Of a DNA stretch of 16,367 bases, positions 7,621 to 13,921 are shown piece after piece. The stretch's first letter is position 1, and each line of letters starts with the position of its first letter. Below the pieces are notes generated by a model. It worked only from the letters and a program-made list of their open reading frames with translations, ran no database searches and was not told the DNA's origin. A program made the position numbers and the translations under genes. Source of the DNA: Verrucomicrobiia bacterium (GTDB taxonomy: Bacteria; Verrucomicrobiota; Verrucomicrobiia; Verrucomicrobiales; Akkermansiaceae); NCBI GenBank assembly GCA_947460915.1, contig CANHKJ010000038.1, positions 1 to 16,367 of the forward strand, given 5' to 3'.

Positions 7621-7657
7621 AAAAAAGCCACCCGTGACAACACGAGTGGCTTTTTTT
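7621..7657. terminator. Bidirectional intrinsic terminator between convergent genes
   Basis: GCCACCCGTG (7627-7636) pairs with CACGAGTGGC (7641-7650) around the loop ACAA, with one C-A mismatch. A run of six A lies on the left and seven T on the right. It is therefore a textbook rho-independent terminator on both strands, serving the phosphatase (+) and the kinase (-). Confidence 0.95.
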
Positions 7658-7678
7658 GCGTAATGGAGTGAAGTGATC

Positions 7679-8776
7679 TTAGCGATCCACACGGGCCGAA
7701 CCACCGCCGACGAGTTTTTTCACTTCGTCGAGAGTGGCCATGGAAGTATCACCCGGTGTGGTCATGGCGAGAGCACCGTGAGCTGCACCGTAATCGACGG
7801 CGAGCGCCGCATCGTTGAACTCGAGGAAGCCATAAGCAAGGCCGCTGGCAAAGGAATCGCCACCGCCGACGCGGTCATAGATTTCCATTTTCGGACGTTC
7901 GATCGATTCAAAAAACTTGCCATCGTGCCAGCAGACAGCCGCCCAGTCGTTGACGGTGGCACTGTGGACATCGCGCAAGGTGGTGGCTACCACTTGGAAG
8001 TTGGTGAAATCTTGCACCACACGCTCGATCATGTTCTTGAAATGATCGACGTTGATGCCCGTGATGTGTTCGCTCACGCCTTCTACTTCAAAACCGAGGC
8101 AAGCAGTGAAGTCTTCTTCGTTGCCAATCATGACATCGACATATCGAGCGATCTCACGGTTCACCTCTTGCGCCTTGGCTTGGCCACCGATGGATTTCCA
8201 CAGGCTGGGGCGATAGTTGAGGTCGTAAGAAACGATGGTGCCGTATTCTTTGGCCTTCTTGCAGGCCTCTAACACCACAGCAGCGGTAGTCTCAGAAAGT
8301 GCTGCAAAAATACCACCCGTGTGGAACCAACGAGCACCATGTTTGCCAAAAATTTCATCCCAGTTGATGTCGCCAGGCTTGATCTGACTGGCGGCGGTGT
8401 TGCCCCGATCGCTCGTGCCTTTGGCACCGCGCAGACCGAATCCACGCTCAGTGAAGTTCAGGCCATTGCGCACATCGCGACCGATGCCATCGAATTTTTT
8501 CCACTGCACAAAACGGGTGTCAACACCGCCTTGTAGGATGAAATCTTCGATCAATCGACCGACATCATTTTCGGCAAATGCCGTAACGACCGCTGCACGT
8601 TTGCCAAAGCAACGACGCATGCCGCGGGCAACGTTGTATTCGCCACCACCTTCCCAAGCTTGGAACTGACGGGTCGTGCGGACGCGGCCATCACCGGGAT
8701 CGAGACGCAACATGATTTCCCCGAGGGAAATGATATCGTAGGCACATTCTTCTGCGGATTTAATTACGAGACTCAT
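7679..8776 (-). CDS. kdgK: 2-keto-3-deoxygluconate kinase, PfkB family
   Basis: This 365-residue cytoplasmic sugar kinase is predicted to phosphorylate 2-keto-3-deoxy-D-gluconate to KDPG, which feeds the Entner-Doudoroff aldolase. PfkB signatures are clear: EGGGEYNVARG (42-52, substrate-binding glycines), SYDLNYRPSLW (183-193) and the anion-hole/catalytic motif RVGGGDSFASGLAYG with Asp307. The YDLNYRPSLW segment and the late TTPGDTSMAT are typical of the KDG kinase branch rather than ribokinase or fructokinase. It is somewhat longer than the usual 310-345 residues because of a slightly extended N-terminus and inserts around 105-140. The D-2-hydroxyacid dehydrogenase gene ends 29 bases upstream on the same strand, so they are likely an operon, though the gap also holds a TATAAT. 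Confidence 0.88.
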   Translation of the reverse strand: MSLVIKSAEECAYDIISLGEIMLRLDPGDGRVRTTRQFQAWEGGGEYNVARGMRRCFGKRAAVVTAFAENDVGRLIEDFILQGGVDTRFVQWKKFDGIGRDVRNGLNFTERGFGLRGAKGTSDRGNTAASQIKPGDINWDEIFGKHGARWFHTGGIFAALSETTAAVVLEACKKAKEYGTIVSYDLNYRPSLWKSIGGQAKAQEVNREIARYVDVMIGNEEDFTACLGFEVEGVSEHITGINVDHFKNMIERVVQDFTNFQVVATTLRDVHSATVNDWAAVCWHDGKFFESIERPKMEIYDRVGGGDSFASGLAYGFLEFNDAALAVDYGAAHGALAMTTPGDTSMATLDEVKKLVGGGSARVDR

Positions 8777-8788
8777 AATAGTTGTTAG

Positions 8789-8794
8789 ATTATA
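8789..8794 (-). promoter_or_regulatory. Consensus TATAAT -10 box just before the KDG kinase start
   Basis: The minus strand reads TATAAT, then 12 bases, then the ATG of the kinase gene, all within the 29-base gap after the dehydrogenase stop. No convincing -35 lies 16-18 bases upstream. If active it would give the kinase its own nearly leaderless transcript. Confidence 0.3.
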
Positions 8795-8805
8795 GGAAAA
8801 AGATG

Positions 8806-9783
8806 TTATTCAGCAGAAGGAACGACGCTATTGGCGCAGAATACAGGACCGCTGTTGTTGAGGAAATTGACCAAGTTGTTAAGCGACTTCATCGCCTGAC
8901 GTGGCACACTTTCGTAGGTGCGAGAACCGACGTGTGCAGTAACGATGGCTTTGGGATGAGAAAGCATGGGATCGTCGGCGGCGGGTGGCTCTTGCTCCAT
9001 GACATCGGTGGCGTAGCCGGCAAGATGTCCAGAATCCAATGCCTCAAGGATCGCAGCGGCGTCAGCCAGTTCACCGCGACCCGTGTTAACGATCACGGCA
9101 CCTTTCGGCAACAAGGCCAAGCGTTCGCGATTGATCAAATGCTTGGTATCAGCCGCCAGCTTGGTGTGCGGACTGATGATGTCGCAGGTGGAAAAAATCG
9201 AGTCGATGCTCTCATGGCGAATCACACCATATTGTTCGCAAAATTCTGTTGGCCAGAAATTGCCGTAGCCATGCACTTCCATGCCGAAGGCTTTAGCGCG
9301 GATGATCACTTCTTGACCGATGCGACCAAGACCAATGACGCCGATTTTTTTCGACCACAGTTCATGACCCGTCAGACGCAGCCATTCGCCCTTGCGCGTG
9401 GCATCGACGCTGGGGACGAGATTTTTCACCAAAGCAAGTAGTAGGCAAAAGGTGTGTTCAGCGACAGTGGTGTGATTCACTCCGGGGGTAAACATCACAG
9501 GAATTTTCATTTCCTTTGTGGTGGCGAGATCGATCTTGTCGAGGCCGATGCCGTATTTAGAAATCACTTTCAGGCGTGGGCCGGATTTCTCCAACACGGC
9601 ACGCGTGATGGCGTCATCGCCACAGAGAAAGGCATCGAATTCACCGGCCAGCTCCAGCATTTTTGCCTCACTGAGTGGGCCGCGCTCGCGCACGATTTCG
9701 AAACCTTGGGACTCGAGAAGCTCATGGTGAGGACCTGGAGTATCTTGAAAACTGCATGTAGTAAGTAAAACGCGTGTCGACAT
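8806..9783 (-). CDS. D-isomer-specific 2-hydroxyacid dehydrogenase (phosphoglycerate-dehydrogenase-like)
   Basis: This is a 325-residue NAD(P)-dependent enzyme of the D-2-hydroxyacid dehydrogenase family. The cofactor motif is GVIGLGRIGQEV (148-159). The catalytic triad is visible as Arg236 in VNTGRGELAD, Glu265 in DVMEQEPP and His284 in VTAHVGSRT. The N-terminal catalytic half includes KYGIGLDKIDLATTKEMKIPV. It lacks the C-terminal ACT domain of classic SerA, so it could be a short PGDH or, given the adjacent KDG kinase, a reductase for a sugar-derived 2-keto acid (2-ketogluconate/glyoxylate/hydroxypyruvate reductase type). The operon context favours a carbohydrate-acid role, but this is inference. 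The class V aminotransferase with which SerA-like enzymes often work is about 5 kb away. Confidence 0.9.
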   Translation of the reverse strand: MSTRVLLTTCSFQDTPGPHHELLESQGFEIVRERGPLSEAKMLELAGEFDAFLCGDDAITRAVLEKSGPRLKVISKYGIGLDKIDLATTKEMKIPVMFTPGVNHTTVAEHTFCLLLALVKNLVPSVDATRKGEWLRLTGHELWSKKIGVIGLGRIGQEVIIRAKAFGMEVHGYGNFWPTEFCEQYGVIRHESIDSIFSTCDIISPHTKLAADTKHLINRERLALLPKGAVIVNTGRGELADAAAILEALDSGHLAGYATDVMEQEPPAADDPMLSHPKAIVTAHVGSRTYESVPRQAMKSLNNLVNFLNNSGPVFCANSVVPSAE

Positions 9784-9957
9784 AAGTTGTATGACAGGTT
9801 ATTGGGCTGTGGCGTTGGCTCCGTCAAGAAAATTGAGAAAAAATCGGCAGAAAAGGGCTAATTATGACGTAGGAAGTGAGCTTGGGGGAATATTTTTATC
9901 TGCAAGGTTGTGTTTTTGGAAAATTCGGCCAAATTTCTTGCGTCATTCTCTATCGCT
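9784..9957. other. Divergent intergenic region, dehydrogenase/azurin
   Basis: These 174 bases separate two divergent genes and must carry both start regions. TTGACG on the minus strand (9828-9823) is a fair -35 for the dehydrogenase, but I see no good -10 at normal spacing. No clear palindrome, terminator or copper-response site is visible. Confidence 0.3.
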
Positions 9958-10401
9958 ATGAAAAAACTTACTACTTTTCTCCTTACCTTTGTTTTTGCCG
10001 CCTTAGCTCATGCCGCACCTCCCATCAAAATCGAAGTCACCGCGAACGATCAGATGCGGTTTAGCACCAAAAAGATCGAGGGCAAAGTAGGCGTGCCGAT
10101 GGAAATCACGATCAAGCACATTGGCAAAATACCCAAAGCAAGCATGTCACACAACATGGTCATCCTCAAACCTGGTGCGATGCCGCCGATGATTTCGATG
10201 AAATGCGCCCAAGCCAAAGACAACAACTACATCGCTACCGATGCGGAGAGTAAGGCAGCCATCATCGCATACAGCCCACAACTCGGACCTGGAGAGTCTC
10301 ACGTCATCAAATTCACCCCCAAAGAAGCTGGTAACTACAAATATTTCTGCTCATTCCCTGGTCACTTCAGCGAAATGCAAGGAGTGATTGTAGTGAAGTG
10401 A
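9958..10401 (+). CDS. Azurin-like periplasmic blue copper protein (cupredoxin)
   Basis: This 147-residue protein has a textbook Sec signal peptide (MKKLTTFLLTFVFAALAHA, cut before APP), leaving a mature protein of about 128 residues, the usual azurin size. Azurin features are NDQMRFSTKKIEG near the mature N-terminus, SHNMVIL (copper ligand His65), and CSFPGHFSEMQG with ligands Cys131 and His136 and the axial Met140. The ending GVIVVK also fits. It should carry single electrons between periplasmic redox partners, for example to a cytochrome oxidase, cytochrome c peroxidase or nitrite reductase. No such partner is encoded in the window. The ATG at 9958 is fixed by the signal peptide; an upstream in-frame extension to 9910 would only bury it. 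It appears monocistronic. Confidence 0.93.
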   Translation: MKKLTTFLLTFVFAALAHAAPPIKIEVTANDQMRFSTKKIEGKVGVPMEITIKHIGKIPKASMSHNMVILKPGAMPPMISMKCAQAKDNNYIATDAESKAAIIAYSPQLGPGESHVIKFTPKEAGNYKYFCSFPGHFSEMQGVIVVK

Positions 10402-10708
10402 ATCTAGAGACTGAAGACTTTCAGACATAAGATATAAGACTAGATCTACCAATCGACTGGTCGATTAGGACCAAGTCGGTTGTTTCCCATTGATGTAAAA
10501 TGATGGCCCCAGAACGCATTGATTTCAAATTCTGTAAATTCTGAAAAATTCTGTAATCCTGTTTGAATCGGCTTGAACCAGTGCGCAACGATGATTCTAC
10601 TTTGTGGCGTGCATCATAGCAACAACTTCGTAATTAATTGCCCTGCCAGCCTCTTTGTCATTTTCTCATTCCCTTTTCCTCAAAACTACGCTATCAACGC
10701 GCCCCGCT
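10402..10708. other. 307-base non-coding region between azurin and rimO genes
   Basis: I see no gene here. The first 45 bases are rich in AGAC/ATAAG steps and are bounded by the inverted pair ATCTAG (10402-10407) and CTAGAT (10440-10445). A small hairpin, AATCGA-CTGG-TCGATT, follows at 10451-10466. A short direct-repeat patch lies at 10527-10562. The last stretch is pyrimidine-rich up to the rimO start. No convincing terminator with a T-tract or promoter pair is visible. Confidence 0.5.
10527..10562. repeat. Short tandem repeat with AATTCTGT core
   Basis: Four imperfect units run in tandem: AAATTCTGT, AAATTCTGA, AAAATTCTGT and AATCCTGT, a period of 8-10 bases. It is non-coding and AT-rich. 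It may be a dispersed intergenic repeat of this genome or a product of slippage. Confidence 0.55.
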
Positions 10709-12112
10709 ATGCAAACTACCGTAGGTCTCATTTCTCTAGGCTGTGCCAAAAATCTCATCGATTCCGAAGTGATGATCGGTCACCTCGCGCAGGCGGGAAT
10801 GGCGCTCACGCCTGACGCAGAACTCGCCGATGTGATCATCATCAACACCTGCTCGTTCATCGACATGGCGAAAACTGAGTCGGTCAACGCGATTTTTGAG
10901 GCCGTAAAAGACCGTGCCGAAAACGAAGAGCGCTCGCGCCAAAAAATCATCGTCGCCGGTTGCTTGTCACAACGTTTTGCCAAAGACCTGCCTGGCATCA
11001 TGCCGGAAGTGGATGCATTCATCGGACTTGACCAAATCACTAAAGTCGCGCCGATCATCGAAAATTTGTTAGGAAAAAACAACGCCGACGAAGTGCAGAA
11101 AACCGAGGGACCTTCGGCTACCGAAGACCCGCGCGATTTCGTTACACTCAAGCCGCAATACATTCCCGACTACTCGACGCCGCGCATGCGTCTCACACCC
11201 GATCACTTTGCCTACGTGAAGATTGCTGAGGGCTGCAATCACACCTGCACCTTCTGCATCATCCCGCAAATCCGCGGCCGCCATCGCTCGCGCACCCAAG
11301 AGTCGGTCGTCAACGAAGTCAAAGCTCTCGTCGCCTCTGGCGTCAAAGAAATCAACCTGATCTCGCAAGACACGACGTATTTCGGAATGGACCTCTGGGA
11401 TGAATCGCGTCCGAAACCCAATTCTCCTGTCGACTCCACCAAAGGTCACTCCTTGGCCAGCTTACTGCGCGAACTCAATGAAATCCCCGGTGAATTCTGG
11501 ATCCGCTTGCTTTACACTCATCCGGCTCACTGGAGTGATGAGCTGATCGAGACGATCGCCCAATGCGATAAGGTGGCAAAATATGTCGACATCCCGCTAC
11601 AGCACATTTCCGATCGCATGTTGACTGCCATGAAACGCGTGACCTCTGGCGACTACATCCGTGATTTGCTGCGTCGCATGCGCAAAGGCATTCCGAATTT
11701 GGGCATTCGTACGACATTCATCGTAGGTTTCCCTGGCGAGACCGAAGAAGATTTCCAAGAGCTTCTCGACTTCATCGAAGAGTTCCGCTTTGAGCGTGCC
11801 GGCGTTTTTTCTTACTCGAAAGAAGAAGGTACCCGCGCGAACAAAATGGATGGCCACATTCACCATGCAACGAAAAAATCGCGTTGGAGTCGCTCGATGA
11901 AAGCGCTGCAACGCATCGCGAGCGAGGTCAATCAAGAGCAAGTCGGCAAGTCCGTGAAAGTCCTCATCGAGCAACCTGGCGTAGGCCGCACCGAGTGGGA
12001 TGCACCCGAGATCGATGGCTCCGTTCATGTGCCCGAAGACATCCCGGTCGGCAGCTTTGCCACGGTGACGATCAAAGACTGGCGCGGCTACGATCTTGTG
12101 GCGGCACGATAA
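10709..12112 (+). CDS. rimO: Ribosomal protein S12 methylthiotransferase RimO (radical SAM)
   Basis: This 467-residue enzyme adds a methylthio group to a conserved aspartate of ribosomal protein S12. The N-terminal MTTase domain has three cluster cysteines: Cys12 (SLGCAKNLIDSE), Cys48 (INTCSF) and Cys85 (VAGCLSQR). The radical SAM CxxxCxxC motif is EGCNHTCTFCIIPQIRGR (Cys176, Cys180, Cys183). The LGCAKN and PQIRGRHRSR wording separates RimO from MiaB. A C-terminal TRAM-like domain begins near VKVLIEQPG. It is a little longer than the usual 430-450 residues, with acidic or Pro-rich inserts after residue 122 and near the ESRPKPNSPVDSTKGHS segment. The ATG at 10709 is chosen because relatives start right before the first motif. 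Codon use is stronger and more C-ending than in neighbours, suggesting good expression. Confidence 0.95.
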   Translation: MQTTVGLISLGCAKNLIDSEVMIGHLAQAGMALTPDAELADVIIINTCSFIDMAKTESVNAIFEAVKDRAENEERSRQKIIVAGCLSQRFAKDLPGIMPEVDAFIGLDQITKVAPIIENLLGKNNADEVQKTEGPSATEDPRDFVTLKPQYIPDYSTPRMRLTPDHFAYVKIAEGCNHTCTFCIIPQIRGRHRSRTQESVVNEVKALVASGVKEINLISQDTTYFGMDLWDESRPKPNSPVDSTKGHSLASLLRELNEIPGEFWIRLLYTHPAHWSDELIETIAQCDKVAKYVDIPLQHISDRMLTAMKRVTSGDYIRDLLRRMRKGIPNLGIRTTFIVGFPGETEEDFQELLDFIEEFRFERAGVFSYSKEEGTRANKMDGHIHHATKKSRWSRSMKALQRIASEVNQEQVGKSVKVLIEQPGVGRTEWDAPEIDGSVHVPEDIPVGSFATVTIKDWRGYDLVAAR

Positions 12113-12115
12113 CGT

Positions 12116-12140
12116 GGCGGAGGCGTCTCACCTCCCAGCC
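12116..12140 (+). terminator. Weak hairpin after rimO, possible terminator
   Basis: GGCGGAGG (12116-12123) pairs with CCTCC and GCC (12131-12140) with a two-base bulge, three bases after the stop. The sequence that follows, TAAATATATT, is AT-rich but lacks a true T-run, so termination here is uncertain. Confidence 0.3.
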
Positions 12141-12195
12141 TAAATATATTACTGATTCGGCTAACAGGTCATTTGCAGAAAATCACGCAGCTCGC

Positions 12196-12223
12196 TTGCG
12201 GTTGATGTTTTCCGCGCTATGTT
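12196..12223 (+). promoter_or_regulatory. Candidate promoter for the type III PKS operon
   Basis: TTGCGG (12196-12201) and TATGTT (12218-12223) are 16 bases apart. Seven bases after the -10 comes an in-frame TTG (12231). The ATG at 12219 would then be inside the -10 box. This is weak, but it repeats the spacing seen at other starts in the window. Confidence 0.28.
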
Positions 12224-12887
12224 GATTTTCTTGAGGAAAGAAACGACAAAGAGAGTGGTGGTGGCAGAGTTGCTTGATGAACTGGCGGCTGATGATCCGC
12301 GCGCACTGAGCTCACGTCGAGATTTGCGCTTGATCAATTTTTTGATGGGAAATGAGGCGTGGATGCTGCGGCAAATCCATCGGCATCGCAAAATGTCTGA
12401 GCGTGGCATCGTTGAGCTCGGGGCAGGTGATGCTTCGTTCTCTCGGCGCATGCATCGACAAGTGCCGATGGCTCCGATTGCGGCTTACGATTTGTTACCG
12501 GAGCCGATTGGCTTGGACGAAGGGATTTTTTGGCATCAAGGAGATGTGACGGTAGAGAGGCCGATGCAGGATTTTGGTATCTTGGTAGCGAATTTGTTTT
12601 TGCACCATTTTCGTGATGAAGATCTCTCGTGGTTGCGGGCCTGGATGGCACGTGCTCAGGTAATGATTTTCAATGAACCACTGCGCTCCAATTTCGCGCA
12701 TCGCTTGGGCAACTTGCTGCATCCATGGATCAATGACGTGACGCGACACGACATGCATGTAAGCATTGATGCAGGATTCCTTCGTGGTGAAATTCCAGCA
12801 CTGTTTGCTGACTGCACACACGAGTGGAAGATTGTGGAGCAAGCCCACTGGAAAGGAGCACTGCGCAGTGTGTGGATTCGCAAATGA
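12219..12887 (+). CDS. Class I SAM-dependent methyltransferase of the type III PKS operon
   Basis: This is a 222-residue, probably cytoplasmic protein. The SAM-binding motif I is IVELGAGDASFS (64-75), an acidic loop follows at AAYD (88-91), and motif-IV-like NLFLHHF is at 125-131. The C-terminal NDVTRHDMHVSIDAGFLRGE segment is, to my recollection, typical of methyltransferases found beside bacterial type III PKS genes. It should methylate a hydroxyl or ring carbon of the polyketide product; which one is unknown. Its stop overlaps the next start by four bases (ATGA), implying coupled translation. The start is uncertain: ATG 12219 is listed, but TTG 12231 or the GTG run at 12255-12261 would also keep the conserved core, which begins near residue 31. 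No Shine-Dalgarno sequence precedes the ATG. Confidence 0.82.
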   Translation: MLIFLRKETTKRVVVAELLDELAADDPRALSSRRDLRLINFLMGNEAWMLRQIHRHRKMSERGIVELGAGDASFSRRMHRQVPMAPIAAYDLLPEPIGLDEGIFWHQGDVTVERPMQDFGILVANLFLHHFRDEDLSWLRAWMARAQVMIFNEPLRSNFAHRLGNLLHPWINDVTRHDMHVSIDAGFLRGEIPALFADCTHEWKIVEQAHWKGALRSVWIRK

Positions 12888-13921
12888 TCTCACATGCAGT
12901 GAAGACGATTGACATCGCTGGCGGAGGTCTTGCTGGACTTTCGTTAGGAATTGCTTTGCGAAAGCGTGGCGTGCCAGTGCGTGTGCATGAGGCCATGAGT
13001 TATCCGAAACATCGGGTGTGTGGCGAATTCATTTCGGGGGTCACGCAGGAAACGCTCTCTTATTTGGGCATTGAACAATTGTTCGCTCAAACCTTGCTTC
13101 ATCGCGAAGCGACATGGTGCAATGCTGAGGGAATGTTATCGTCATTTCGTTTGCCACAAGCTGCTTATGGCATTTCGCGCTATCGTCTCGATGAGCAGTT
13201 GTGCGGCTTATTGCGCAGCATGGGAGGTGAGGTGATGGAAGGATCACGCATCGGTGCCGAACATCGCTCTCGAGAAGGCACCGTGGGGGCTGTAGGTCGC
13301 AAGCCGACGACACAAGGCCAATGGCTTGGGCTGAAGATGCATGTGCGCGACATCGAGCTACGAACAAGTCTGGAAATGCATTTGGGCGATTGGGGCTATG
13401 TAGGCTTAGCGCAAGTAGAGGATGATTGGGTCAATGTATGCGGATTGTTTCGGATTCGACATGATGTGCGTGAACGTCCGCAAGATTTGTTAATCGAGTA
13501 TCTGAGACGCTGTGGTTTGGTAGAGTTGGCGGAGAGACTGTCTTGTTCTCATCATCGCGAAGGCTCGTATGCCGCCGTAGCGGGTTTTTCGTTAGGTCGA
13601 CAACAACTGCAATCAGGTACTTGCTCGATCGGCGATGCCGAAAGCATCATTCCGCCCTTTACAGGTCATGGCATGAGCATGGCCCTGCAGTCTGCCGAAT
13701 TGGCGGTCGAGTCGTTAGTCGCCTATGCACAAGGAATGACGGACTGGGCAACCTGCACGCAACACATGCGAGCATCACAACTGCGACACTTTCGCCGTCG
13801 TCTCGGTGTGGCGCAGAGCTTTCATTTTGCTTTGTTCGATCCGATGTGGCGTCGCCCGGTGGAAATTCTCGCCAAGAACGATTTACTCCCTCTTCGTTTG
13901 TTGTTTTCTCTTACTCGATAA
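12884..13921 (+). CDS. FAD-dependent oxidoreductase, geranylgeranyl-reductase/UbiH-like, of the type III PKS operon
   Basis: This 345-residue flavoprotein is of the GGR/para-hydroxybenzoate-hydroxylase type. The dinucleotide-binding motif is DIAGGGLAGLSLGIALRKRG (10-29). YPKHRVCGEFISG (40-52) is the GGR-type segment with the conserved CG. The second FAD motif is SIGDAESIIPPFTGHGMSMA (248-267), with the ribityl-binding GD at 250-251. The family contains both reductases of isoprenoid double bonds and aromatic-ring hydroxylases. In a type III PKS operon, ring hydroxylation leading to a quinone is the more likely job, by analogy with the flavoprotein SrsC of the Streptomyces srs operon; the order and exact subfamilies differ here. 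It starts within the methyltransferase stop (ATGA) and its TAA directly abuts the PKS ATG. Confidence 0.86.
   Translation: MISHAVKTIDIAGGGLAGLSLGIALRKRGVPVRVHEAMSYPKHRVCGEFISGVTQETLSYLGIEQLFAQTLLHREATWCNAEGMLSSFRLPQAAYGISRYRLDEQLCGLLRSMGGEVMEGSRIGAEHRSREGTVGAVGRKPTTQGQWLGLKMHVRDIELRTSLEMHLGDWGYVGLAQVEDDWVNVCGLFRIRHDVRERPQDLLIEYLRRCGLVELAERLSCSHHREGSYAAVAGFSLGRQQLQSGTCSIGDAESIIPPFTGHGMSMALQSAELAVESLVAYAQGMTDWATCTQHMRASQLRHFRRRLGVAQSFHFALFDPMWRRPVEILAKNDLLPLRLLFSLTR

Noticed and set aside
8806..9783. Naming the dehydrogenase serA
   Set aside because: It lacks an ACT domain and its operon partner is a KDG kinase; the catalytic residues alone do not fix the substrate.
9910..9957. Upstream start for the azurin-like protein
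   Set aside because: It would place 16 residues before a perfect Sec signal peptide that begins with MKK at 9958.
10527..10562. CRISPR array or transposon end
   Set aside because: The units are 8-10 bases with no spacers, and no transposase or longer inverted repeats are nearby.
10655..10708. Upstream TTG start for rimO adding 18 residues
   Set aside because: RimO proteins start just before the LGCAKN motif; the extension has no conserved content, and ATG 10709 fits.
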